Shown here: one piece after another, positions 1-8,274 of the stretch
How positions within the stretch are numbered: position 1 is the first letter of the stretch
Layout of the letters: every line of letters begins with the position of its first letter
Source of the DNA: DATFLS01 sp964413425
Lineage (GTDB): Bacteria > Fidelibacterota > JAANXI01
Direction: 5' to 3'
Assembly: GCA_964413425.1 (NCBI GenBank)
Contig: CAYPST010000025.1
Location: 1 to 40,170 of the forward strand
DNA: 40,170 nucleotides
Position numbers and translations under genes: made by a program
The notes under the pieces: model-generated
What the model was told of the DNA's origin: nothing
The model's input: the letters and a program-made list of their open reading frames with translations, nothing else
Database searches by the model: none

Positions 1-294
1 ATAATAACCATAAGTTAATTTTAGCATCGTGCATCAGGCTCATGTTTTCTAAACAGTCTCATTATAGTGATACATGTTTGCTATTCAAAATGAATTTTAT
101 TGATATAACCCTTTTATTATCGGATGATTGCAGCAATTCTTTATTTTACAGGCGGGAGAAATATTTTGTCTCTGGTCTGGAAGCGGGGGAATTTTTGGTG
201 GCGCGCCGACGTCGAGAGTCCGGCGTCCATTGTCCGTCTGCACTGGTTGTGTGCCGTATGGCGGGAGCCGGGATCACTGATCCCTGCGGGAAGG
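1..294. other. Intergenic region downstream of clpX, no gene seen
   Basis: No convincing gene on either strand. The left 180 bases are AT-rich and the right part is GC-rich. The short plus-strand reading frames here lack family similarity and a ribosome binding site. A 7-bp inverted repeat with a one-base centre (270-284, GGGATCA/TGATCCC) lies just beyond the clpX stop codon, but it has no T-tract on the minus strand and is not called a terminator. Confidence 0.5.
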
Positions 295-1557
295 TTACGC
301 CCCTTTTCTCAGGGGGAGTAATTCCGGCCGGGCCTCACCGTTGACCACGTCCTGGGTGATAATACACTGGCCGATATCCTCTTTTTTATCCGGCAGATCG
401 AACATCACATCCAGCATCACCGACTCCATCACGGATCGCAGGCCCCGTGCGCCCATTTTCCGGGTCATCGCCCGTTCGACAATAGCACTCAGAGCCTCGT
501 CTTCGAAAATGAGTTCGATACCGTCCATTTCAAACAGCTTCTTATACTGTTTCACGAGCGCATTCTTCGGATTCTGCAGGATAGCCACCAGCGCTTCGTT
601 ATCCAATTCGCTTAACGCGGTAATCACCGGGAGGCGTCCTATCAGTTCCGGGATAAACCCGTACTGCAGGAGATCCGCCGGTTCCACCTGGGCCAGCAGC
701 TGGGTAATTTCAGACTCGCCCTGACCGGAATCCCGGAATTCTGTATGAAATCCCATCGATTTCTGTCCGACCCGGCGCCCCACAATTTTGTCCAATCCAT
801 CAAATGCGCCGCCGGTGATAAACAGAATATTTCTGGTGTCGATGTTGATCAGGTGCTGCTCGGGATGTTTTCGGCCCCCCTTCGGGGGCACACTCGCCAC
901 GGTGCCTTCCAGCATTTTCAGCAAGGCCTGCTGCACCCCCTCGCCTGAAACATCACGGGTAATCGAGGCATTGGCATCTTTCCGGGCAATTTTATCGATC
1001 TCATCAATGTATATTATGCCGCGCTCGGCTTCTTTGACGTCATATTCCGCCGCCTGTAATAACCGCACCAGAATATTCTCAACATCCTCCCCCACATAGC
1101 CCGCTTCCGTTAAAACAGTGGCATCGGCAATAGCAAACGGCACCTCCAGGAACCGCGCCAGCGTCTGTGCAATCAGGGTTTTTCCGGTGCCGGTGGGACC
1201 AATCATCAAAATATTGCTCTTTTCCAGCTCCACCTCGTCGAACGCAATGAAATTTTGCATTCGTTTATAATGGTTGTAGACGGCCACCGAAATGGATCGC
1301 TTGGCCTGTTCCTGGCCGATGACGTATTTGTCCAGCTCGACCTTGATCTTCCGGGGAGTCGGAATGGTGACGCGTTTTGTGGAATGGGAGGATCGCAGCT
1401 CATCTTTAATGATATCGATGGCATGCAGCACACAGTGATCACAGATATATACATCCGGACCGGAGACTAAGGATTCCACTTCAGAGGCACTGCGGCCGCA
1501 AAAACTGCAGTGATATTGTTTTTCTTTGGAGGAATTTTGAGATTTGTCGGAAGTCAT
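295..1557 (-). CDS. clpX: ATP-dependent Clp protease ATP-binding subunit ClpX
   Basis: AAA+ unfoldase that recognises tagged substrates, unfolds them and threads them into the ClpP chamber in the cytoplasm. The 420-residue protein has the N-terminal C4 zinc-binding domain (C17, C20, C39, C42), Walker A GPTGTGKT at 120-127, pore loop GYVGEDVEN at 153-161, Walker B with IDEID at 184-188, and the RKH pore loop. The ClpP-docking IGF loop reads MGF here. Length and order match the family. The ATG is preceded by GGAAAGG. It lies 17 bases downstream of clpP and is last in a tig-clpP-clpX run, the usual arrangement, so co-transcription is likely. Confidence 0.98.
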   Translation of the reverse strand: MTSDKSQNSSKEKQYHCSFCGRSASEVESLVSGPDVYICDHCVLHAIDIIKDELRSSHSTKRVTIPTPRKIKVELDKYVIGQEQAKRSISVAVYNHYKRMQNFIAFDEVELEKSNILMIGPTGTGKTLIAQTLARFLEVPFAIADATVLTEAGYVGEDVENILVRLLQAAEYDVKEAERGIIYIDEIDKIARKDANASITRDVSGEGVQQALLKMLEGTVASVPPKGGRKHPEQHLINIDTRNILFITGGAFDGLDKIVGRRVGQKSMGFHTEFRDSGQGESEITQLLAQVEPADLLQYGFIPELIGRLPVITALSELDNEALVAILQNPKNALVKQYKKLFEMDGIELIFEDEALSAIVERAMTRKMGARGLRSVMESVMLDVMFDLPDKKEDIGQCIITQDVVNGEARPELLPLRKGA

Positions 1558-1574
1558 ATACCTTTCCCGCCGGG

Positions 1575-2171
1575 TTATAACTCTGTTTTTACTTGCCGCT
1601 TGGTCAGTATATTGTCAATCAGACCGTATTCTTTGGCTTCTTCCGCATGCATGAAATAATTCCGGTCCGTATCTTCAGCGACTTTCTTGAGGGGCTGGCC
1701 GGTTAATTCCGCCAGAATTTTATTCAGTTTCTGCTTAATCCCCACAATCTCCCGGGCATGGATCTCGATGTCACTGGCCTGGCCTTCCGCTCCGCCCCAC
1801 GGCTGATGGATCATGACCCGGCTGTTGGGAAGCGCAGATCGTTTCCCTGCTGTTCCCGACGCCAACAGCAGCGCACTCATACTGGCCGCCTGTCCCACAC
1901 AGATGGTGGAGACATCCGGCTTGATATATTGAATGGTGTCGTAAATTCCCATCCCGGCTGTGACGCTGCCGCCGGGGCTGTTGATATAGAGATAGATGTC
2001 TTTCTCCGGCTCCTCTGCCTCCAGAAAAATCAACTGCGCAATGACCACACTGGCCACAGTATCACTAATGGGATGGCCTATGAAGACAATGCGTTCCTTC
2101 AGCAGCCGGGAGTATATATCATACGCACGCTCGGTGCGCCCGGTCTGCTCAACTACCATAGGTATATACAT
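1575..2171 (-). CDS. clpP: ATP-dependent Clp protease proteolytic subunit ClpP
   Basis: Serine peptidase that forms the tetradecameric chamber served by ClpX. With the start chosen here (198 aa) the N-terminus is the typical MYIPMVVEQTGR, the catalytic serine is S97 in GQAASMSA and the histidine is H122 in MIHQPWGG. The aspartate lies in the DTDR segment near 167-169, where the usual following Asp is Asn (DTDRN). An upstream in-frame ATG at 2213 would add 14 residues, but it has no ribosome binding site. The ATG at 2171 has AGGAG at 2181-2185, nine bases upstream. The gene starts 48 bases after the tig stop codon. Confidence 0.97.
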   Translation of the reverse strand: MYIPMVVEQTGRTERAYDIYSRLLKERIVFIGHPISDTVASVVIAQLIFLEAEEPEKDIYLYINSPGGSVTAGMGIYDTIQYIKPDVSTICVGQAASMSALLLASGTAGKRSALPNSRVMIHQPWGGAEGQASDIEIHAREIVGIKQKLNKILAELTGQPLKKVAEDTDRNYFMHAEEAKEYGLIDNILTKRQVKTEL

Positions 2172-2219
2172 GTACTTCCGCTCCTCTCGCTTCGGAGACC
2201 CCTGTCTCCTCACATTCCG

Positions 2220-3563
2220 CTATTGAGGCTGGCGCACTGCTGATTCCGCAGCTTCTCGTGCTTGTGCCTCCTGTCTTAATTCGGTCGTAGTTTTGGTCGT
2301 TTCCTTTATATCGGCAAAAGATCTGATATGTTCCAGTACCTTTTCATCAAGCAGGTCTTCACGTAATCGCCTCTTGTACTGCTCATTTCTATAGAGATTC
2401 TGAATCGCTTCCCGGTTCTCCTCGGGATAACTCTCCGCAATCTCCTGTATCCTGGCTTCCAGATCCCCCTCGTCAACGTCTAGGCCTTCTTGTGCAATAA
2501 TCTGTTTTTTAATAAGTTGCCACTTCAAATTATAAATGGCATCCGCCCGATAATTCTGTCTGAAGACCTGCTCATCGATATCCGGGGGACTCCCGCTCTG
2601 GGAGGCTTGCCGGCGTTTCACATCTTCCATGAGCATCTCCAGGTAATTGTCGATCATCGAATCGGGTAATTCGGTTTCACACTGAGACACGAATTTCTGT
2701 GCAATGCGTTGGGAGAGCTGTGAATTGGCATCCTGATCCAACTGGTCCTGAATGTTTTCTTGCAGCTGTTCACGCAACTCTTCGTACGTTTCCGCCTCAC
2801 CCCGGACTTTTTTCGCGAACTCATCGTTCAGCTCCGGAAGATTCTGCTCTTCCACCCTTTTCACTTCCACATTATAGTATTCAATTTCATCTCCCTCATC
2901 CTGGGGCTGCACCACAATCTGCCTAATATCACCTTTTTTCGCCCCTCTGAGGCGTTCCATATTCTCACCGCCAAACAGTCCCTCCCCCACCCTGATTTCC
3001 CGATCTTCCACTTTCTGCCCGATAATGGGATTACCACTCTGGTCCACCCGCTGCAAATCAATGAGCAACAGATCGCCCTCTTCCACACCGTCGTCTTTTT
3101 CGTTGACTTCCGCATGCTGTTCCCGCAGGTCCTCAAGTGCCTGATCCACATCTGCCGGTGTCGATTCATACACGGTATGTTCCACCTCGAATCGGTTCTT
3201 GTAATCAAAGATATCCATGTCAGGCTCCGTGTCGAACCGGGCCGTGAACTTGAGCGGCTCCCCTTCGGCAAATTCCAGATTTTCGATGGTCCCCCTGTTT
3301 ACCGGGGCCTCCTCGATTTCGTCAAGCGCCTGCCGGTAATACTCATCAAGGGCATCACTGGCAAATTGATATTCCAGCTGAGTCCCGTATTGTTTCTTGA
3401 TCACCTTGACAGGCACCTTCCCCGGACGAAAGCCCGGCAGCTCCAGATCTTTGCGGAATTCCCGCAGAGATTTTTCATACTCCTCCTGCACATCCTCCCA
3501 GGGAATCTCCACCTCTAATCTTTTCTGATAGGGTTCCTCTTCGGTTGTAACGTCGACTTTCAC
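2220..3563 (-). CDS. tig: Trigger factor (ribosome-associated chaperone)
   Basis: Folding chaperone that docks at the ribosomal exit tunnel. The 447-residue protein has the N-terminal ribosome-binding domain with signature PGFRPGKVP (about 43-51). An FKBP-like segment follows (about 155-240; EEGDLLLIDL opens it), then the helical C-terminal substrate-binding region. The FKBP-like segment is strongly diverged from the E. coli type, so prolyl isomerase activity is uncertain. The start is GTG at 3563 with a weak purine-rich site upstream. The C-terminus is very charged. The gene heads the tig-clpP-clpX group, and its upstream region (3564-3969) is filled with repeat DNA. Confidence 0.95.
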   Translation of the reverse strand: MKVDVTTEEEPYQKRLEVEIPWEDVQEEYEKSLREFRKDLELPGFRPGKVPVKVIKKQYGTQLEYQFASDALDEYYRQALDEIEEAPVNRGTIENLEFAEGEPLKFTARFDTEPDMDIFDYKNRFEVEHTVYESTPADVDQALEDLREQHAEVNEKDDGVEEGDLLLIDLQRVDQSGNPIIGQKVEDREIRVGEGLFGGENMERLRGAKKGDIRQIVVQPQDEGDEIEYYNVEVKRVEEQNLPELNDEFAKKVRGEAETYEELREQLQENIQDQLDQDANSQLSQRIAQKFVSQCETELPDSMIDNYLEMLMEDVKRRQASQSGSPPDIDEQVFRQNYRADAIYNLKWQLIKKQIIAQEGLDVDEGDLEARIQEIAESYPEENREAIQNLYRNEQYKRRLREDLLDEKVLEHIRSFADIKETTKTTTELRQEAQAREAAESAVRQPQ

Positions 3564-3705
3564 GAGCCTGACTCTCTTTCTTTCAAATATTTCCGGATCA
3601 TATGGATTGAAAATTAGAGAACACCCCCTGCAAGATCAATTGCTAATTAGGGGTAACAGCAGATCACGCAGAGAACGCCCCAATGGGATCCCTACGGGAC
3701 AAAAC

Positions 3706-3736
3706 GCCGCGAAGAACGCGAAGGTCGCCAAGAAAA
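3706..3736 (+). repeat. Dispersed GCCGCGAAG-type repeat, left arm of a gene-less cassette
   Basis: The arm begins GCCGCGAAGAACGCGAAGG and ends in an A-rich run. It matches the arms at 14472, 15005 and 14355 in the same orientation, and the reverse complement of those at 3931, 6307, 14421, 14955, 15235 and 15446. Confidence 0.8.
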
Positions 3737-3930
3737 AATACCGCCTGTATTTCGCAACCCGCTCAGAAAGACGGACCATGGAAGATTCAGAGGGATTGGA
3801 ACATGGGAGAAAGGGAAATCACCGGGGCTTACCATCGCTCACCCCTCGGTCCCCCCAAGAGAGGTGGAGACGCACCACCACACGTCTGTATCTGACTCTT
3901 CGTATTTAACTCTTTTCTCTTTCTTGTTTT

Positions 3931-3961
3931 TTCTTCGTGTTACTTCGCGTCCCTTCGCGGC
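3931..3961 (-). repeat. Dispersed GCCGCGAAG-type repeat, right arm of a gene-less cassette
   Basis: The plus strand reads TTCTTCGTGTTACTTCGCG and ends in TTCGCGGC, the reverse complement of the arm type at 3706. It abuts the 3' end of the DUF420 gene, whose stop codon is at 3970. Confidence 0.85.
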
Positions 3962-3969
3962 TGATTTTT

Positions 3970-4389
3970 TCACGTAAGATGGTAGAGCATAAGATAGACC
4001 AGCACACCAGTGACGGAAACATATAGCCAGATCGGGAGGGTCCACCGGGCGATTTTCTTATGGAGAGCGAACCGTTCCTTTAAAGCACGGAAAAGGGTTA
4101 TGATGGCGAGCGGCACAATGGCAGCCGCCAGAATAATATGCGTGATTAAAATGAAAAAATACACCGGTCGCATCCAGCCCTGGCCGGTGAAGGACGTGGA
4201 TCCGGCCTGGGCATGATAGATGAGATAGGACGCAAGAAACAGCGCCGACACCGCAAACGCTGCGATCATCAATCGTTTATGCACCTGCCTGTTCCCGCGG
4301 CGAATGAACAGGTATCCCAGGGATAACAAAATCGCGCTGATTCCGTTCAGGGTGGCATTGATGGTGGGTAATATTTCTATGGTAATCAT
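3970..4389 (-). CDS. DUF420 family membrane protein (CtaM/YozB-like oxidase assembly factor)
   Basis: 139-residue integral membrane protein with about four hydrophobic helices. It carries the family's typical segments: an N-terminal PTINATLNGISA, the GYLFIRRGN...HKR loop, SYLIYHA, and a C-terminal WTLPIWLYVSVTGV followed by VYLMLY. DUF420 proteins include B. subtilis YozB. From memory, the related staphylococcal CtaM is needed for function of an aa3-type oxidase, and this was not checked. Its position as the last gene of the oxidase and heme A assembly cluster, 13 bases after the ABC permease gene, fits a role in oxidase maturation. The exact biochemical role is not visible in the sequence. 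Confidence 0.85.
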   Translation of the reverse strand: MITIEILPTINATLNGISAILLSLGYLFIRRGNRQVHKRLMIAAFAVSALFLASYLIYHAQAGSTSFTGQGWMRPVYFFILITHIILAAAIVPLAIITLFRALKERFALHKKIARWTLPIWLYVSVTGVLVYLMLYHLT

Positions 4390-4402
4390 GGCCGGAAAAG
4401 GG

Positions 4403-5197
4403 CTAGTCTCCGGTTTCCCGCCGCCGGGTGACGTATAAAGCGAAAATAAATGTCAGCAGCGCGAATCCGAGGGTGACTCCCCAGGAGATAAGATCAGCCG
4501 GTTGCCCGGAATAGAGTGCATCCCGCACCAGGTTCATCCCGTACGTGAGGGGATTGATTACGATAATCCAGGACAGCCATGCCGGGAGTCCTTCCGCGGG
4601 GAAAAACGCTCCGGAGAGCAGCCACATGGGTATCAGCAACAGATTCATGAGTGAATGATAGCCCTGGGTCGAATCCATGGGCCAGGCAATAACGTATCCT
4701 AATCCTGTCAGGGCGAAACCAATGACGAACAGGATGACCATTAGTTTTCCCAGTATCAGCGTACTCACCGGCAACCCCAAAAAGGGAAGAGCAGTCAGGA
4801 GCAGCACTGCCTGGAGCATAGCGAGCGTGGTCCCGCCCAGGATCTTCCCGAGCACAATCCCGCTCCGGGGCATCGGCGCCACCAGCACGCCCTGCATAAA
4901 CCCGGATTTCCGATCCTGGATGATGGAAATAGTCGAAAAAATGGCCGTGAACAAGACGATGAGCACCAGAATGCCCGGAAACAGATATTCCAGATAGGAT
5001 ACATTTCCCAACGATTCCGGCAGCCGGAACATTCCGCCTAATCCGGCTCCCAGGAGCAGCCAGAAGATTACCGGCTGGCCCAGCGCACCGAATACCCTGC
5101 TGCGGTCACGCACAAAGCGCAGGATCTCCCTCCACCAGAGCGAATAGGTAGGCAACAGTAATCCCACGGATGAAGCAGCCTTTGGTTTCCCGTTCAT
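4403..5197 (-). CDS. ABC-2 type transporter permease
   Basis: 264-residue membrane protein of the ABC-2 (DrrB/NodJ-like) family with six predicted hydrophobic segments. A family-typical DRKSGFMQGVLVAPMPR loop falls mid-protein, and LLSGAFFPAEGLPAWL and NPLTYGMNLVRDAL occur near the C-terminus. Its start codon overlaps the ATPase stop codon (ATGA at 5194-5197), so the two form one translationally coupled exporter, presumably working as a dimer of each. The substrate is unknown. Its location between ctaB and the DUF420 gene suggests a part in oxidase or heme assembly, or merely a passenger role. Confidence 0.9.
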   Translation of the reverse strand: MNGKPKAASSVGLLLPTYSLWWREILRFVRDRSRVFGALGQPVIFWLLLGAGLGGMFRLPESLGNVSYLEYLFPGILVLIVLFTAIFSTISIIQDRKSGFMQGVLVAPMPRSGIVLGKILGGTTLAMLQAVLLLTALPFLGLPVSTLILGKLMVILFVIGFALTGLGYVIAWPMDSTQGYHSLMNLLLIPMWLLSGAFFPAEGLPAWLSWIIVINPLTYGMNLVRDALYSGQPADLISWGVTLGFALLTFIFALYVTRRRETGD

Positions 5198-6207
5198 GCG
5201 TCCTCCATCCGATGGCCGGTGAGATGGATAAACACGTCTTCCAGGGTGGGCTTTCGCACGGTGATTTCCTGGATATGTTCCCGGAACCGATCCACGATTT
5301 TGGGCACCAGGTGATGTCCCTCCTCCGAGTCAAATCGCACCGTATGGTTGAATACAGTGACGGTGATATCAAAGATGTCTTCCAGGCCCTCTGCAAGCAG
5401 CGCGGCCTTCTCGGACTGGATTTCCACCACTTCCCTGCCAATCCTGTTTCGCAGTGCCGCCGGGGAATCTTCCGCCACTATTCCACCGGCATCCAGAATC
5501 GCCACCCGGTCGCACCGGTCCGCTTCATCCATGAGATGCGTGGTCGTGATAAAGGTAATGTCTTGCTGCTGAGTGATTTCCTCGATGAGATCCCAGAAAT
5601 CCCGGCGCGCCCGCGGATCCAGTCCGGTAGTGGGCTCATCCATCAGAACAATCTCCGGTTCGGAGAGCAGCCCTTTTGCAATCTCCACTTTGCGCCGCAT
5701 TCCGCCGGATAAGATTTCTACCCGGTCGTTGCCCCGGTCTTCCAGACTGAACCGGTTGATCATATCATGAATGGCCAACTGCAAATTCCCCCCGGATAAT
5801 CCATAGCAATACCCATGGTGGCGCAGATTTTCCACTACGGTCAATTTCTCATCCACGCTGGGTTCCTGAAACACGACCGCTATCCGGGAGCGCACGGCAT
5901 CAGGATCGCGACAAATATCGAATCCGCCGACCAGCACCTTGCCGGCGGAAGGAAGCAGATAAGTCGAGAGAATTCGAAACAGAGTACTTTTCCCGCTCCC
6001 GTTCGGACCCAGCAGGCCGTAGATACCGCCCTGAGGGACCTTGAAAGAGACTTCCCGCAGCGCAACCAGCTTACCGAATCGGTGGGTCAGACCGGAAACC
6101 TGGACGGCAGCATCACCTTTCCCGGCAACATTCGCGTTTTCTGCAGAAGTGATAACGTTCAATTGATTATGCATGGATGCTGTCGCTTTTTCCGGATGAT
6201 TCATCAA
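5194..6207 (-). CDS. ABC transporter ATP-binding protein (DrrA/CcmA-like)
   Basis: 337-residue ATPase that powers the neighbouring ABC-2 permease. Walker A is GPNGSGKS (67-74). Also seen are a Q-loop VVFQEP, signature LSGGM, Walker B and D-loop LMDEPTTGLD, and the switch histidine in TTTHLMDEA. The C-terminal domain ends in the typical KPTLEDVFIHLTGH segment of ABC-2 drug/polysaccharide-type ATPases. The first 30 or so residues are extra, and an internal ATG (M12) is possible, so the start is uncertain. The 163 bases upstream, up to ctaB, hold a solo repeat arm. Confidence 0.93.
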   Translation of the reverse strand: MMNHPEKATASMHNQLNVITSAENANVAGKGDAAVQVSGLTHRFGKLVALREVSFKVPQGGIYGLLGPNGSGKSTLFRILSTYLLPSAGKVLVGGFDICRDPDAVRSRIAVVFQEPSVDEKLTVVENLRHHGYCYGLSGGNLQLAIHDMINRFSLEDRGNDRVEILSGGMRRKVEIAKGLLSEPEIVLMDEPTTGLDPRARRDFWDLIEEITQQQDITFITTTHLMDEADRCDRVAILDAGGIVAEDSPAALRNRIGREVVEIQSEKAALLAEGLEDIFDITVTVFNHTVRFDSEEGHHLVPKIVDRFREHIQEITVRKPTLEDVFIHLTGHRMEDA

Positions 6208-6306
6208 ATCAGATTCTATCGTTATGCAAGTTGGTGTAGAGCCGTTTCATGGAGGCTGTGTGAGAATGCCAAGTCAATGATGACAATTTTCTTCATAGCC
6301 GTGTTA

Positions 6307-6337
6307 TTCTTCGTGTTCCTTCGCGTCAATTCGTGGC
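6307..6337 (-). repeat. Solo GCCGCGAAG-type repeat arm between ctaB and the ABC exporter
   Basis: The plus strand reads TTCTTCGTGTTCCTTCGCGT and ends TTCGTGGC. The first 19 bases are identical to the arms at 14955 and 15235. No partner arm of the opposite orientation was found in the 6208-6370 gap, so this is a single or decayed copy. Confidence 0.8.
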
Positions 6338-6370
6338 TTTGAGAGCAGTATCATCTCTCCGTTCGACTCT

Positions 6371-7276
6371 TCATAAAGCAATCTTATCCGCCATCATTAA
6401 CATTAGCAGCAGCGGCAGGTAAATAATGGATGCCCACAGTGATCGCTTCGCATTGACATTCGAAGCAGATATCACCATAAAGATATTCACTCCCAGAAAG
6501 AGGAGACCGATAAGAAATGCGCCAACCAGATACAACTCGCCGGTCAGTCCGACGGCGGAGGGGATCAGGCTCACCACCAGCAGGCCGGCGGAGTAGAGCA
6601 TCATCTGGTATCCGGTGAACTGCTTCACCTCCTGGAGCACCGTGAGCATGGGAAAGCCGCCCTGTTCGTAATCTTTGCGACAGAGCCAGGCAATGGCCAG
6701 GAAGTGCGGCAGCTGCCAGAGAAACAGGATGGCAAACAGAATCCAGGCCTCGTAGGCAATCTGTCCGGTGGCGGCAGTCCACCCCCCCATGGGTGGGAGC
6801 GCGCCGGGGATGGCCCCGAAGAGTGTTGCCAGCGGGGACACCCGTTTCATCGGCGTGTAGATAAAGACATAGCTCACCCAGGATATCACTGCCAGGAAAG
6901 TGGTGATTCCGTTCACAGTTAAAAACAGATACACCAAGCCGCTGAGAGAAACGGCGATTCCGAAAAGCAAGACCTGGCCGGGCTGCATGCGGCCACTGGG
7001 GAGCGGCCGGTTCCGGGTGCGCTTCATCCTGGCGTCCGCCTCCCGCTCCAGATAGTGATTCAACGCCCCCCCGCCGCCGGCAACCAGTCCGGTTCCAATC
7101 AGCGTGTGAATCAACAGCGGAAGATCCAGCGCCCCCGAAGACCCAAGATAAAATCCGGCCAGCGCCGTGACCATTACCAGCGTGGTAATACCCGGCTTCA
7201 ACAGTTCTTTATAATCCTGTACTTTTTGCCGGACGGCCGGGATTGGTAGTATTTTTGTATTTGTTTGGATGCTCAT
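6371..7276 (-). CDS. ctaB: Protoheme IX farnesyltransferase (heme O synthase)
   Basis: Integral membrane UbiA-family prenyltransferase that adds farnesyl to heme B to give heme O, the precursor of the heme A used by the oxidase encoded upstream. The 301-residue protein has multiple hydrophobic helices. The first catalytic region includes NHYLEREADARMKRTRNRP (about 87-105); the family's first Asp position reads Glu in LEREAD. A second conserved loop, CRKDYEQGGFPML, follows further on. Length fits the family. It lies between the SCO/ctaA genes and the ABC exporter, with repeat DNA on both sides. Confidence 0.96.
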   Translation of the reverse strand: MSIQTNTKILPIPAVRQKVQDYKELLKPGITTLVMVTALAGFYLGSSGALDLPLLIHTLIGTGLVAGGGGALNHYLEREADARMKRTRNRPLPSGRMQPGQVLLFGIAVSLSGLVYLFLTVNGITTFLAVISWVSYVFIYTPMKRVSPLATLFGAIPGALPPMGGWTAATGQIAYEAWILFAILFLWQLPHFLAIAWLCRKDYEQGGFPMLTVLQEVKQFTGYQMMLYSAGLLVVSLIPSAVGLTGELYLVGAFLIGLLFLGVNIFMVISASNVNAKRSLWASIIYLPLLLMLMMADKIAL

Positions 7277-7369
7277 GAAAATTTATAAATCCTTCATCAC
7301 TTCAAGTCTTACTGCGACCCAGGATATCCCTTTGTAGTCTGGCTATCCTGATTAATTCAAAAAAACAGC

Positions 7370-7407
7370 ACGCAGATTAACACAGAAAAAACAGATGACC
7401 GCAGATT
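7370..7407 (+). repeat. CGCAGATTAACACAGA-type repeat, left arm
   Basis: The arm is made of short iterated words (CAGATTAACACAG, ACAGATGACCGCAGATT). Its near reverse complement lies at 7613-7652. The composition is quite unlike the flanking genes. Confidence 0.75.
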
Positions 7408-7612
7408 CCTCCCTCCATTCCATGAAAATATAAAGAACATAGACCTAAATATAGTCTCCGGATAAAGAGTCGTGAGTTTATACTGGCATTGCCCCGTCGT
7501 GATTACCAGTTTGGACATCGAAGATACTACCTGCCTCCCCCCTCTCTTTCTATGACAAGATGAATTTGTGAAGACCTCTTTACTCTCTATGCTGAATTCG
7601 ATCTTGTCTTTT

Positions 7613-7652
7613 AAATCTGTGGAAATCTGTGCTTTCTGTGTCATCTGTGTGC
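7613..7652 (-). repeat. CGCAGATTAACACAGA-type repeat, right arm
   Basis: The plus strand reads AAATCTGTGGAAATCTGTG, then TTCTGTGTCATCTGTGTG. This is the inverted counterpart of the 7370-7407 arm and ends about 20 bases before the SCO stop codon. Confidence 0.75.
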
Positions 7653-7671
7653 TATTGTTTTTGTGAAGGTC

Positions 7672-8274
7672 TCAGGTTCCCTGGTGCGCCAGTGCCCGGA
7701 TATCATTCCGCAGCACTTCGATACTGGTATCCTCCAGACTGCTGTAATAGCCCCGGATTCGATTGTGCGTATCAATCAGAACAAAGCGGGTACTGTGTCC
7801 CATGGGGAAATCGCCCCCCAGCATAAATCCGTCAACGGAAAGATTCCTGACCTTCTCGATGGGTGCCCGCAAAAAATTCCACCGCTGGTCGGTCACCCCG
7901 TATCGATTCCCATAGGATTGCAGCGCAGCCAGGGAATCCCGTTCGGGATCCACTGAGATGGATACGAACTGTACCACCTCCGAAGAGCCATATTGATCGT
8001 AGAGTTCGGACATTTTCGTGCTCATCACCGGGCAGGGACCCTGGCAGTTGGTGAAGAAGAAATCCAGCACCGTGATTTTCCCCTGCATATCCGCACTGCC
8101 AAAGGGAATACTGTCCTGATTGACGAACGTGAATTCCGGCACGGTTCCATAGACCGGGAGATCGGCCCTGGATTCCTGTGCCTGCCGGATAACGACCGCC
8201 GCTGCCACAGCCAGAATCGCAACGGCTGCTCCAATCCAGAGGAATATCTTCGGAAATTGTCTCTTATTCTCCAT
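7672..8274 (-). CDS. SCO1/SenC family copper chaperone (downstream copy)
   Basis: 200-residue membrane-anchored thioredoxin-fold protein of the SCO family, which delivers copper to, or reduces, the CuA site of oxidase subunit II. An N-terminal helix (about 9-30) anchors it. The metal ligands are the cysteines of CQGPC (C77, C81) and the distal histidine H160 in MGHSTRFVLID. It overlaps the ctaA 3' end by 11 bases, so translation is coupled. A second, diverged SCO gene lies beside ctaC at 13066. Two SCO paralogues in one oxidase cluster suggest division between thiol reduction and metal insertion, but the sequence does not say which does what. Confidence 0.94.
   Translation of the reverse strand: MENKRQFPKIFLWIGAAVAILAVAAAVVIRQAQESRADLPVYGTVPEFTFVNQDSIPFGSADMQGKITVLDFFFTNCQGPCPVMSTKMSELYDQYGSSEVVQFVSISVDPERDSLAALQSYGNRYGVTDQRWNFLRAPIEKVRNLSVDGFMLGGDFPMGHSTRFVLIDTHNRIRGYYSSLEDTSIEVLRNDIRALAHQGT

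Larger units (their letters stand above)
3564..3969. other. Intergenic region tig/DUF420 gene, filled by a repeat cassette
   Basis: 406 bases without a credible gene. The region contains a repeat arm in one orientation (3706-3736) and a second in the opposite orientation (3931-3961). Between them are an imperfect hairpin (3840-3866, CACCCCTC with GAGAGGTG, one mismatch) and a 5-bp inverted repeat AGACG/CGTCT (3868-3887). The tig promoter should lie near 3564-3700, but I could not pick one out. Small reading frames in this stretch are translations of repeats. Confidence 0.6.
7277..7671. other. Intergenic region ctaB/SCO, filled by a second-type repeat cassette
   Basis: 395 bases with no supported gene. 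The region carries an inverted pair of a second repeat family (arms 7370-7407 and 7613-7652) around about 205 bases of unique sequence. A 95-codon minus-strand reading frame across it reads through the repeat arms and is rejected as a gene. Confidence 0.6.

Noticed and set aside
270..284. Hairpin GGGATCA/TGATCCC behind clpX as a terminator
   Set aside because: One-base loop and no T-tract on the minus strand.
2760..3518. 252-codon plus-strand frame opposite tig
   Set aside because: Antisense shadow of trigger factor, low complexity in Leu, His and Phe.
3607..3909. Plus-strand frames and a minus-strand frame (3839-4045) in the tig/DUF420 gap
   Set aside because: They translate repeat arms and the hairpin between them; the minus-strand one overlaps the real DUF420 gene.
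7357..7644. 95-codon minus-strand frame between ctaB and SCO
   Set aside because: It begins and ends inside repeat arms, has no family similarity and no ribosome binding site.
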